A DNA stretch of 64,000 bases from Schizochytrium sp. TIO01 (lineage: Eukaryota; Sar; Bigyra; Thraustochytrida; Thraustochytriidae): positions 759,001-823,000 of the forward strand of contig SMSO01000033.1 in the NCBI GenBank assembly GCA_004764695.1, read 5' to 3'. The position numbers were made by a program, and so were the translations under genes. Positions 1-10,954 of the stretch are shown here, one piece after another (position 1 is the first letter of the stretch; every line of letters begins with the position of its first letter). The notes under the pieces were generated by a model. It saw only the letters and a list, made by a program, of their open reading frames with translations, made no database searches and had not been told where the DNA came from.

Positions 1-1762
1 CAAGTGTTCGAGAGGCAATGGCGTGGGCACAAAGTACAAACGGAAGACCTGAGGTGGACAGGCGAGTGAGTAGTGCGGACAGAGACTCACGGTCGAGACC
101 TTCGCGTGGTCAGCGCTCACGGGGTTGGTGGACTGTTGACGCTCTTTTTCCCTCGTCTTCAACAGATACTATAATTCCTTATATCTACCATCATACTTTG
201 GAGTAGATACCTGCTGACACAGACCTGGTACAGAAGCCGTACGCTTCAGTAGCTACAAGTTTAGACGCAACTCACAGCGGACATCGCACCTTGTCCATAG
301 ATAAAATCGCTTCACACGAGGCCTGCAGCAGCTTGGGCTTGTCTTCGTAAGCCAAGATGAACAAGTCCCTGAGCAAGATAATGAATGAACTTTTCTTTTT
401 CCTTTCTCTCTCAAAGTTTAAAAGACGAAGGATCTTACCTCCATCGATCATATATTTTTAGTATGAAAAGCAGCAGAGCAAGCACGCGAATGGACTTATG
501 GTTCGCACAGATGGTACTTAGTGAACTTGTATGAGTGTGAAAAGTATAGGTACGTGTTTGAGGCATATCTCAAATTAGCATATATATATGCAAAGTTTGG
601 GTGGATGGGGTAGATGAGATGAGTTTACCAGGGACTGATCCCACAGAATCAGGCCTACCTAGAAAGGCGTTTCACGGGGGAAGAAGAGAATTCTACGCTG
701 ACAACTCAAAAGCCGGAGGTGATAAGCTTAAATATTTTAGCTCGGGTCAACAATTAAGTTCAAACAATTGCTGTTGCACTGATGACTAGGTATATATTTA
801 GTTGGTTTGACTGCTTTCGAAAAAAATATAAGTTGATTTAGAGGAGCCAACAATTAACAATATGACTATAATCATATGTATAAAGTACCATGGCCGGAGA
901 ATGGGAGACAACACCTATGGCATTGACCAGAATCCTAATTGTAGAAGTAAAAACGTATTGCATTTGTTTATATCAAGAATTTAGAGTAAAATAAAAATCA
1001 CAAATTTCTCTAGCAGAAGTAAATGGGCGTTTACGTTAGTGTCTTCAACTTTAGGTTCTGATGTCATGCAAACGTGCCCATACATCCAACATCAATTTCT
1101 TACATACTGAGTCTTAGTTTCTTTATCAACACTGGGGGGGCTTATGTAACACTTAAGTTGAAGCACAATTGCTGCGCCTTGTTGGCCAGCTTGACTACGG
1201 AAGATTACATTTGTTCACTTGTAATGATTGCGAAAATAAGATGATTCTCACCGAAGAGGAAGCCCGCTGTACGCGGGTTTATTTACAAAAGCTATTACAA
1301 TAAATCCCAACCTCTGATCCGAACAAGTCTGACAAAAAAAAGCTGAAAAGATTGAAAATAGAATTCACGGAATGAGGGTGGAACTACTTGAATTAGATCG
1401 GAGTACCATGCCTAAATTTTTGCCAAAGGCCATGACTAGGGGGAAATTTGTTGCAGCAAGCCTGGTGCGGAAAAGACAAACAGTGCAATTTTATATAATG
1501 TAACCTCGAGCTTCGAGCTACAGCGTACTGAGTGAGCAAAGGACATTTTCAGAAACAGAACACTGAAGTACTACTCCCTGTCACAACATACCATGGCGAA
1601 ATAACGCAGTAGATTGCAGGCAAACAAAAAGAAAGGCTAGTAAGGGGCTAAATCAGCAGGTGCCCTACAACAAAACAACAGGAAGAGAAAAATAGAGAGG
1701 AAAGGGGGAAAGAAAAGGAAAATAACACAACATAACAGCACACATCGGAAAGTCCTGAGCGA
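1..1762. other. Intergenic region, no gene recognised
   Basis: AT-rich sequence with many stops in all frames. The longest open frames are about 62 codons and show no recognisable motif. The first 160 bases are somewhat richer in GC and could be the edge of a gene outside the window, but nothing supports a specific call. The stretch just before position 1763 lies downstream of the minus-strand gene and presumably holds its 3' untranslated region. Confidence 0.5.
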
Positions 1763-3202
1763 TCACATGACGATGAGGCCATCTACAAGCGTAGCTTTCA
1801 GACGCTCAACAAGGCCTGGGTCCATATCTTCAGAGAGAATAAGACGAGTCACCCGCAGCTGAGCGGCAGTCATATTCTGCATCTGTTGATCAAATGTCAT
1901 GCGCAGTTCCCACTCAAATTCCCAATGGTTTTCGGTATTGCCAAACATGTCAATAGACTGCTCACGGCGTGTGTGGCGTACTTGTGCAAAGCCCTTGGAA
2001 AGAGTAATAGCAATGCGCCAGCCGTCAGCATTGCGTACGTCCTTTGTAGGAAACTCCATGGTGAGTTTCTCTTTGATTGCTACAGTGCTCTGCAAGACTA
2101 CGTTCTGGTGGATGCATTTAAGCACCTTAGTGACCTTCGAGTCAACGCCGACTGCAACAATAATCTGCCTTACGACAAGCTGCAGATCGCTTCCTTCGAC
2201 GACACTGTCCTGGATTTCGTGTACTTCTCCCATCACGGCCAGGCGCTCGTCCTCGTCGGGCTCGAGGAATTCCAGCAGCACAGCAATTAGATCTACAATC
2301 ATACGAATGATGGCAATGTTGCTGCTGAGTTGATCTGCTTTGATGGAGCTACGACCGTCCTTTTTGCGGCGTGCAGACCATCTTGCAAGTCTGCTATTGC
2401 GCTTGTTCTCGATAGGGTTATCGTCTACACTTACTCCCTCTGTAGGCTGTGTTGTCTGGTCGGAGACCTCAGAATCATCAAGTCTATCTCCTTCGTCATC
2501 CAGGCTACCGCTGCTTGCCTCCACAGCAGGCTTCATGGCCAGATGTGTCGATTCTAGTTTGCTCGAGCCAGGGGCCATGTAAAGAATCTCATCAGTATGG
2601 TCGAGTACAACGACGCGGCGCACGAGTCGAGGCAAATCTTTGCAGACGGGAAGATCAAAAACATCCTGCTGCCACATTTGATTCATCGAGTCATAGATGA
2701 CAGCTTCAGTGTCTTCCGAAAGAACAGCGTCAAGCTTGACACGAGAGGTGGCGCGGCCAATGAAGGATGTTTTACGGCTGCGTGGCATATTCCTTGATGA
2801 AGGGAACTTGAGGCGAGTGATTTTGGTGCTTTTGAATACATTTGTTGCAGCTCCACGAGCAGCTTTTGCGCTGTGCATGACCTTACCTCGAACATTAGTA
2901 GCATGCGTTGTATCGGATGCATCGTCGCGCATAAGCTCGCTGTCATCGAGGCGGTCCTGATCCTGGTCAGGGTCTTGCACTGTTTCCGCGTCAAGCATTG
3001 GGTCATATTCGGGATTGCTTGTACGTGAAGACCCACTTTTCTTCCGCGGCATCCAAGAGGATGGTCTCGACATCTGTGAGCCCTGTACGCTCTCCTCACC
3101 TGATGTACGTCTGCTGCTCACCTCGCTGCGTTTACGTGTATCGCCATCCACTACTTCTGTAACCTTTCGCAACTCGTTTAGAAGATGTGAAAATAATGAC
3201 AT
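1763..3202 (-). CDS. Uncharacterised 479-residue protein, possible GlfB-like C-terminal domain
   Basis: I do not recognise this protein with confidence. The N-terminal ~150 residues are low-complexity, rich in Ser, Arg, Lys and acidic residues, and look disordered. A middle block around residues 150-215 is more ordered, followed by another charged linker. The last ~190 residues look folded: a hydrophobic helical part (IIRMIVDLIAVLLEFL) and then an alternating beta-like part with GWRIAITL, VRHTRREQS, EFEWELRMTF and a final amphipathic helix. The order of these blocks recalls the C-terminal domain described for Dictyostelium GlfB-type Ras-GEF proteins and similar proteins of other protists; this is from memory and weak. 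The long open frame and the ordered C-terminus support a real gene. The start is the first ATG of the frame. The neighbouring DNA gives no functional hint. Confidence 0.7.
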   Translation of the reverse strand: MSLFSHLLNELRKVTEVVDGDTRKRSEVSSRRTSGEESVQGSQMSRPSSWMPRKKSGSSRTSNPEYDPMLDAETVQDPDQDQDRLDDSELMRDDASDTTHATNVRGKVMHSAKAARGAATNVFKSTKITRLKFPSSRNMPRSRKTSFIGRATSRVKLDAVLSEDTEAVIYDSMNQMWQQDVFDLPVCKDLPRLVRRVVVLDHTDEILYMAPGSSKLESTHLAMKPAVEASSGSLDDEGDRLDDSEVSDQTTQPTEGVSVDDNPIENKRNSRLARWSARRKKDGRSSIKADQLSSNIAIIRMIVDLIAVLLEFLEPDEDERLAVMGEVHEIQDSVVEGSDLQLVVRQIIVAVGVDSKVTKVLKCIHQNVVLQSTVAIKEKLTMEFPTKDVRNADGWRIAITLSKGFAQVRHTRREQSIDMFGNTENHWEFEWELRMTFDQQMQNMTAAQLRVTRLILSEDMDPGLVERLKATLVDGLIVM

Positions 3203-6200
3203 TCTAATATGAGCGGCTGCGTACGAGATCCCGGAAAGTTTCCCACTGAATACGCAGCTAGACCAGCTCAGAGGATCTAATCAAGTTGATCTTTGGAAGC
3301 CTGCCTTTGCTCCTTGGTTTGTCCTGTTGTCCTGCGATCGTAAAGCACGGTAGTATGTTTCTGGTTTCTACCCCCGCTTATACGATGAACTCAAGCAATT
3401 AATTAATATACGAGCCAGCGAGCCGCACGGGCCAGCGCTGGACCGCGTTAAGCGCCACCCCCCACTCTTTACGCCCAAGGTGGCGTCGCGTGGTGTTGCG
3501 GTACTGCTCACGGCTTTGCCAAATGCAAGAAGACAATACCGAAAAGACCTCTCCGCAGCACGTGCACGGAGGCGATGGATGGAGGGTTGATGAATTAGCT
3601 CAATGGATCGAAGACAAGCGAGCTCGAAACGACGGAGCAAAAGTCTCCGCGATGCTCTGCGGTTCTAAGGCGGATATGACCGTCCTTTTCCTGGTGCTGC
3701 TGTTGACGGGAGAGCGTATCACGACAATCTCTGCGCTTTTGCGTGCTTGGGCTTGCTTGTTGCTGGCTCGCGCGTGTAGAAAGAAAATAAGAGAAGTCTG
3801 AATTGAACTAAGAAAGTAATACCAAATATGAGAGGAAAAAAGAGAAAAAAGAAACAATCAAAGATGTAAGTGAAAGCTCTCCTAGATGACTTCTATCCTT
3901 AACTATAGTAGTAAAGTAACTTAAAAGGAACTTGAAAGAAAAACTTTAAAATGATAGATTATCAGGTACCTCTGATGGTAGGTAAATAGATAGATAAGCT
4001 GTAGGAGAGAGAATAAATATATAATGAAACGGAGGCGGCGAAGCAGCGCTTACCTGAGTACTTGCCCTTCCTAGCCTGAAGGAAGAGGATGTGCGGCAGG
4101 CAGACATGATATCATCATGAGGTGGGCTGAAGTGCTGTCGTTTGATAGTTTAGTCTAGAGATACGGTACCGGAAGGTGGTTTTATGAAGGAGCAAACAGT
4201 CACTTGTTACATATTGATATCCCAGATAACCTTTCGAAGTAACAAATCAATAGAATATTCATTTCAATTCTTTTTCTTTTTCTCTTTTATTGTCAGTTTA
4301 GGAGGCGAGTTAATTTGACTATCCATCGTGAAGCTGAGGTGGGAGAGCAGTCAGAGACCCTTTTGGTTTCAAAGCAAAGTATAATTGTAAAACTGCTGGG
4401 GCCTCGTCGAAATGCGACAATTTTCATTTGCTTTTTGGGCATGAAGTTATTTTAAATGATCAATTACACTTGGGCTGAAAAGAGAAAACGATTTTAAAGA
4501 AACAGCATAACACTTTTTATTATTGACCCTATACTACTGCTAGCTAGCCTCTTTTATTCACGCGCTTTTACTGTAACTATGTAAGGAGAGAAAAGGAACA
4601 CTTTGAAGATTTATTCTCCTATGATAGACTACCATCGGGTACAAAGTTTATTTAACTTGCTTCAGAAGATGGTTTCCTTCGAAAGTACAAAGCTACGACT
4701 CGTGACGAATATCGCAAAAGCCTATGTGATAAGATGGTTTATGATCGGGATGACAGCGTGCGAAAAGACCATACTAGACAGCTCAAGACTCTCAACCACA
4801 CGCGGGCGGGGGTGAAGCTCCTGCTTCGTCTCCAGTCTTCAGCCCTTAATAACCTGATAAAATAGATTTACTTCTCAAATAGCATCAATCAAAACGCGCC
4901 TGCAAGTTCTATAAAAAGTCATAAAATCAACACAAATAAATCAACAGAATCAAAAGCTTGCTCACTCCTGTTCCATGAGCATCTCAGAAATGGTATTTAA
5001 ACTCCTTTTCAACCTCGTCGAAAACACTTTCTCATTGACTTTCATGAGCTCTTTTTCTAAACTCCCTCGCCCCGTGAGTGCACATGGGAGTCTGATCGCC
5101 CTCCATTTGCATTATCGTAATTTAATTGGCCAAAGGTCGTCACGTTTTGAGGATAGGCACTGAAGTATTGAACCACAAACAGTTGAATGCTCACTCTCCA
5201 ACTCAGAAAAGGTCGAGGCTTGCTCTACTGCCGTAGTTAGTTGGCAACTCAGGAAGTTGCCAACTCAGTTCGATGTCTCAAGAGCTACGTAGCAGTTCAA
5301 GCGCCCGCTCGGCAAACTGTCAAGAGGGAAAGATCCTCTTCAAGTTACATTTGGTTCCAGGTGCTCCATTGCTCTCATGATTTGCATTCACTTTCCATCT
5401 TCTAGATCCCACGCCGCCAGGAATACTGCCTCATGATGCTGCGACAGCACTCATCCAGGTCAAGGCGGGCTTTGGAACTTAGCCATCGTTAAAGGGGAGT
5501 TGAGAACCAGAGCTAACTCAGCAGATCTGTACAAACCTTGTGGAGTGTGTGCTTTTCGGGTCTTCAAGTCGCTTCATAGTTGAAATATTTCTTTGATTTT
5601 AGGTATAAATGATTATTAATATATATTTTACTTTATTACATGGTGCAATGAAGTGAACTTTTTCTTTTCTTCTCTTTTATAGTTTAGATCGAACATTTTA
5701 CATTCTCTTCCTCCACAAATGTGCTGCAAGCGTTGTTGCCGGTATTAATGATGCCCAGCTTCTTGTCGTGGTTGCTCTTTGTTTGTGTTGCCGCTGCTGC
5801 TCTTGATGGAGCTGCTGTTGAGTTTTGTCTGACGAACAAGTGCCACCATTAATTTGAGGAGCATAGATACAGTGGCTGGCGCGTCGTTAAGTGCAAAGAA
5901 CTTTGCGGCAAAGAGGGTGTCTGTTGTCTGTATCACCCAGGCTGAGGTTATAGACTTAAATAGCCTAACTAGCTAGTGTATTTGGGCTGATCTATGACAC
6001 TCGTGACCGCTGTATTGTGCCGATTGAGAACTGCAGTTATTTATTTGCTTCAAAGAAGCCCAGGTGTTGCAATTCAACTGACCAGCGAGTCCTTGCTCTT
6101 CCCCGGCTTCCTTGGCAGCTCAACAAAGCTTAGTTTTTGTTTTAAAAGGAAGGGAATGAAATATTTGCTTCTTCCAGCTACAGGCGCCTCTTCAAAAGCG

Positions 6201-8881
6201 GCCTTTTACTTTTCTGGACCCAACTAAAAGTTCGCTGATGACACTCAGTCAATGCCACAGCAGGAATTTGATGTAGGATGAAAACTCCGTAGTTAAGGAA
6301 AGGAGAGAGGTTTAGTTAGATTATCAAGCTCGTAAATCATTGCAGCCCAAATGAACTAGAAAAATCAAAGCTGAGAAATGTCTGCTTGAGTATTATTCAA
6401 TTTGATCGATCATAAGGTTTTGCCAAGTTGGAATCTTCAAACGATGAAAGTGCAGCACGTGCACTAGTGCACACGCTCACGAGAGAGCAAGGATATTCTT
6501 TATTTAAAGGATATTCTTGACATAAAGACGCGTGCGGGATAATAGAATTGGGTTAAAAGAGAGCCACGCCGTGCCACTCTCAGGCTCTTCCTATTAATCC
6601 TCTCACTCAGATTTATAAAAAACCAAGCCAAAGCGTATTAACTAGGAGGCGTTCGCGTTCCTCTTAGAGAATATCACCACTCAGGCTGGCGAACCTGCCA
6701 CCTATGAAGGCCTGGAACTAGTTTTTATTAATCACTTGTATTTACTAAATACAGGATTGAAATAGGTGGGTAGTAGGTTTTGCGTTATTTGTTAACGATT
6801 CCAGAAGGTAGTTATATAAAGGAAATAGTGCTTTGGTGAAAGTGTCACTTACCTCTTACTAAAGAATAGTAGGCGGTAGGTAGTAAGTGACCTCTCCATC
6901 ATCAATATGCTGCAAACTGCCTTCAAATAGATGTTTTAGGGAACTGAGTTCTATGTGTCATACAGCTTCAACTTTTGACATGCTCGCTTGTATATTGAAG
7001 ACCGACCTCCCGCTCGTTTTGAAATCTCCTATAATATAATCGTTTACTCCTTCGCAGATGATTGCTCGTTCGAAGATTTGTAATGTGGTTATTTGTTCGA
7101 AACCCAAATATAGCGCAATCCGGTCTGATTACCACGGTAGCACACACTAGCAATGAGTAGCAGCACCACCTTCATAATGAATTCGCATTTTAAGAAATGC
7201 AACTTACAATGGCCCACGACGTTGATCTGCTTCATTCTCTTACTATCATAATATATATACCTAAATCTTCAATGTTACTATTAAACAAGTGCCTTACGAA
7301 AGATAGGAAAGTGGGTTAGTCAAAAAAGATATTCGAGCGTTTATTGAATAATAGCTTTAAGGAATCTTTTTTATTTTTTTCACAACGCGCAAGCATCTGG
7401 GTTCATGCTGAACACGCCCCGGCAAGCCCGATGGCACGAAAGAGGGAGTTTCTTTCATTTCATGCTAGTTATGTTCTAAAACTCACATTCGAGATCTCAA
7501 CAAATCCCGCAGTAAACAACTCAACGATTATCATTTTCAGTTACGCGTTTGCTTGTATATAAATATGTTATATATGTATATAACAAATCATACCTTAATA
7601 CTAATGTATCTCGCAGGGTACTTGAAGGTTATCACAACCAAATTGTTTGGACCGGTGCGCAATCCCATTCCAGGTGTGCGCTCAAAATCAGTTGCTAAAC
7701 ATGCAATTCCTAACCAAAACCGGATCTGAAAACAAAGTATCTGCGCGATTGTACTTCATATCTTAGTTGTTGCAATTCCATTTCGATCATGAGGTTCTTT
7801 GTTAGGAGCAACTAAGATGTAGGTACTTACTATACTCGTATCAATTTATATATTAAGAGCATATATATATGATATGCGCATTTCTGTAGCTAGGTCGCAA
7901 CCTACCAGCAGACTTGCTCTGGATGCCCTGTTGCGCTTATTACTAGTACCTTCTACTCTTTGTACAGCATAAAATAGCAAAAGGTTTTCTTGCATAAACC
8001 TATCAATGTATGCTCTTTATATGAGAAGACAACACCTGTGCGCTTTTATGGCAGATCTTCGAAGGCAAATTCATCGTAATTCTTCAAGAATACCCATTGC
8101 CAGCCACCCTGAAGATAGACCACTTTCATATCCCATAGCAGCAGCTATCTACAGTATCATATCGCTCCGTACCAGTCCTGATTCATTACATCTCTGGAGG
8201 CACAACCCATTCTAAGTTCACCAGATTCCAGAGCACACATATTCAATTGCTCTGTGATGCATAGTTCCTGCTTTGACAAACAGCGGCACGGCAATGAACT
8301 TGCACCGTGTGCCATGTATCATCGTCTGCAATGTCTCTGGTGCAGCATTCATTGCTTATGGTGCCGTTGTTCTCCGTCCACGGCTCTCCTCTCTTGAAAG
8401 CAACTCCTAGGAGTTTCTAGCTAGAGAACTGTGCACGAATTGATTAGTTAAGAGTGATAACGATCGACTATTGTTTAGGAGTCCTTAAGGAGTCCTATGA
8501 TTGCTTGCAAGCGCTCTTACATATCCTACTGTGTAGCAGAGTGTATAAGACTAACTACACAACATTAGGTATGAAGAAAGAAGAAGAATACACATAGAAT
8601 GGAAGAGAAGGAAGAGGAATGAAGAGGATGAAGAGCAATCCTTCAATTCGGTGTCGCTGTCAAGCTTGCTAGCCGGCAGGACTCCGGGTTGGTGTTTGAG
8701 GCGAGCAACCTTGGGGCTTGTTCTTCACAGGTGGGTGTGACTGCGGCGGAGTTTTCTAGTTTGCAGGTGGTCTTTGTTTTCGTTTGGCACACTGTTTTCC
8801 CGTTTTCGCTCCAAGGCTCAGCGTAAAGCTAGCCAAGAATCCCGCAGACCAGAATCTGCTGCAGACCAGCACCAAGGAAAT
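3203..8881. other. Long intergenic region, no gene recognised
   Basis: About 5.7 kb without a convincing gene, mostly AT-rich. A more GC-rich island around 3400-3790 contains a 92-codon ATG-initiated frame (3523-3801) with a helical, hydrophobic C-terminal half, but no family match. AT-dinucleotide-rich patches occur near 7240-7260, 7555-7585 and 7850-7870. I found no tRNA-like fold, repeat family or splice-consistent exon chain. The last few hundred bases before 8882 presumably carry the promoter and 5' untranslated region of the E2 gene. Confidence 0.4.
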
Positions 8882-9823
8882 ATGCCTACTGATCGCACGC
8901 GCGTGAAGAAGGAGCTGCAGGAGTGCGCTAAAGATGAGGTAGGTTGCTTTGCACGGAAGAGTTTGGCGTCCCAAAATGAACAAGGCCTTGCTTGAGTTTT
9001 TCTGCATGTGAAAGATCTACTCTATGTTTTTAACACAGCTTGACGAATGCTGTGTTTCTGGAGAAATACTATGGGAAAGGAATCCAAGTGCGCCTATAGT
9101 CATATTCATGATTGTGGATTACGCATAAATACTTCGCTTTATTTGTTTTAGATAGGAAGGCTAACATTGAAATTGTGATTGGACGTGGATTTCAATAACG
9201 GGCATTTTATGAATCAAATGGGGACTTCGGCTACATTCGGCATACTCTTGACTTCTTGTTTACACATTTTGATTATAATATTGATGCTGTAGGAGCTCAC
9301 CGGTGTCTCTGTGCGCCTAGTGCAAGATGGAGATTACACGCATCTGACCGGAAAGATCAAGGGCCCCTCTGGAACTTGTTATGATGGTGGTATTTTTGCT
9401 GTGGACATTGAAATCCCCCAGTCCTATCCGTTCGAACCGCCTAAGATGCGTTTTATCACTAAAATTTGGCACCCTAACGTAAGCTCGCAGACGGGTGCCA
9501 TCTGTCTTGATATTCTTAAAGACCAATGGTCCCCAGCACTTACTATCAAGACTGCCTTAGTCTCTCTGCAGGCGCTTTTGTCTGCACCTGAGCCTACCGA
9601 TCCGCAGGACGCTCAGGTCGCGAGACAATACCTTGATGATCAAGAAACCTTTCAAAAGACCGCCCAATTCTGGACTAGTACATACGCCAAGGAGGCATCT
9701 GATGATGAAAAGGTAAATCGTATTTGCGACATGGGCTTTCCCGAGGACCAGGTCAGAGACGCGCTCCGTGCTACTGACGGAGATGAGGAAGCAGCGCTTG
9801 AGAAACTTCTTTCGGGCGCATAA
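8882..9823 (+). CDS. UBE2K: Ubiquitin-conjugating enzyme E2 with C-terminal UBA domain (UBE2K/UBC1 type)
   Basis: Class II E2 that takes ubiquitin from E1 and builds chains; UBE2K/UBC1 enzymes are known for Lys48-linked chain synthesis. The coding sequence is joined from exon 1 (8882-8938, 19 codons) and exon 2 (9293-9823), giving 195 residues against about 200 in human UBE2K. The UBC fold is clear: the YPFEPPKMRFITKIWHPN block, catalytic Cys90 in AICLDILKDQW, and the LLSAPEPTDPQD segment. Residues ~152-195 form a UBA domain with the MGF loop (ICDMGFPEDQ). Exon 1 supplies the N-terminal helix (RTRVKKELQECAKDE), which aligns with the family N-terminus. The ATG at 8882 was chosen because the frame upstream has no earlier ATG near a plausible N-terminus. 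The downstream neighbour CMC4 lies on the opposite strand. Confidence 0.95.
8939..9292 (+). other. Intron of the UBE2K-type gene
   Basis: The intron starts GTAGGT directly after the codon for Glu19 and ends TGTAG before the codon for Glu20, so it is phase 0 and 354 nt long. Without it the E2 would lack its N-terminal helix. In-frame reading across the donor soon gives residues foreign to the family (VGCFARKSL) and then a stop. This is the only intron I could identify in the window. Confidence 0.85.
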
Positions 9824-10705
9824 TTTTTTATATCTTTTTTCGTTTATAATTTCCTCTTTGATCTTCGAACATATTTGACAAGCTTTTTTACTGAAATTTT
9901 TGTCTCGTTTCAACGCTTAGTTGGGTTTTGAATATTCCCTTTTCAGGTGTAGTAATATGCGGCATTTGCAATACCAATGCGCTTATGCGTATAATCTTTG
10001 CATTTAGCTCTTTATCTGCGTATCCGACATGGCTGACGAAGATTTCAACCATAGGTATTTTGTACAAGTTGTTGGGTAGTTTCTCTTACCAAACTGTGCA
10101 CTTTGCTGCATGGGGAGACTCATAGCCTTGTAAGAACTGAAGAGGTCGAAAATGTGGTCTCTGCTAAGAGAAAAGATTGTTGAAGTTCTACACTATAATG
10201 TTATATGTGTTCCTTTTAACCGCGGTAATAATAGAATGTTCACCATCTTCTGGCGTTGATCAAACGAACGGAGCGATCATGCCAGACAACATCGTCTCAT
10301 ATTCAGAATTAAAGCGACAAGAGACTCTTTAATGCAGTAGCAGAAACAGCTCTAGGTCTAGTCTCAAGTAATAGGTTTTGTGGCAGAATAAAATTTCACG
10401 CTAGTCAAAACTATCCCATCAAGTCCAACTCAACACATTAAACCTGATCCAACTCAAACAATGATTAGTTGTCCTTGAGTCTCTCGCTTTCAGCTTTTGA
10501 GTCGCTCAATACTTCGTACTCCAGTCTAGCAAGCCCGTGTACGTCTTGAATATCGCGGAGAACCACTAGAAGCCCTACTCGGAAATTCGCTCTCTCCTGA
10601 AGTTAAACCAATTCTTCAAAACAAAACTAAATCGCAAGTTAGCCCTCAGGGTACTCGCCAGCAGAGCTGGTAGTGCGAATCTTATTGCTTCGCTATTGCG
10701 TGCTC
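9824..10705. other. Intergenic region between convergent UBE2K and CMC4
   Basis: Downstream of both flanking genes, which converge. It is AT-rich just after the E2 stop codon, with T-rich stretches fitting 3' untranslated sequence. Short frames (for example 9928-10125) show no family features. Nothing else was seen. Confidence 0.5.
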
Positions 10706-10954
10706 CTAGGCGCTCTCAGGTGGAGTAGCACCACCTGACTTTGCTTGCTTTTCTGCTGCTGCTTTTGCACGCACAGACTCGCAACAGGCCTCCCAGCGCT
10801 GCACAAAGTCCTGGCACTTGGCCTCGTTGTAGTTGTTTCGCGAGAGGCACCACTGGATGTCACAGGCTAGTTTCTGACACCTCCGCGACGTCAGGCACGG
10901 GTCCGTGGTGCCAGCTCTCTGTTTCTTGCCTGCGCCTTGATAAACAAAGGTCAT
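10706..10954 (-). CDS. CMC4: CMC4-like twin-Cx9C mitochondrial intermembrane-space protein
   Basis: Small 82-residue protein with two Cx9C motifs: C26-x9-C36 and C47-x9-C57, the second followed by an adjacent Cys58. The blocks CQKLACDIQWCL and CQDFVQRWEACC closely match the CMC4/MTCP1NB (p8) family. Such proteins form two disulfide-linked helices and are usually imported into the mitochondrial intermembrane space by the MIA40 relay. The tail after residue 60 is charged and Ala-rich. The frame is open further upstream, but the ATG at 10954 gives a family-like N-terminus. This ATG overlaps the first ATG of the divergent calpain frame, which is odd for a head-to-head pair and is treated as a separate finding. 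An extra Cys20 six residues before the first motif is also seen. Confidence 0.85.
   Translation of the reverse strand: MTFVYQGAGKKQRAGTTDPCLTSRRCQKLACDIQWCLSRNNYNEAKCQDFVQRWEACCESVRAKAAAEKQAKSGGATPPESA

Noticed and set aside
3523-3801. 92-codon frame in a GC-richer island
   Set aside because: It has no family motif, no neighbouring context and no sign of splicing; mentioned only in the intergenic entry.
7395-7440. 5S-like CTGAACACGCCC string
   Set aside because: Isolated short match without the upstream and downstream 5S parts.
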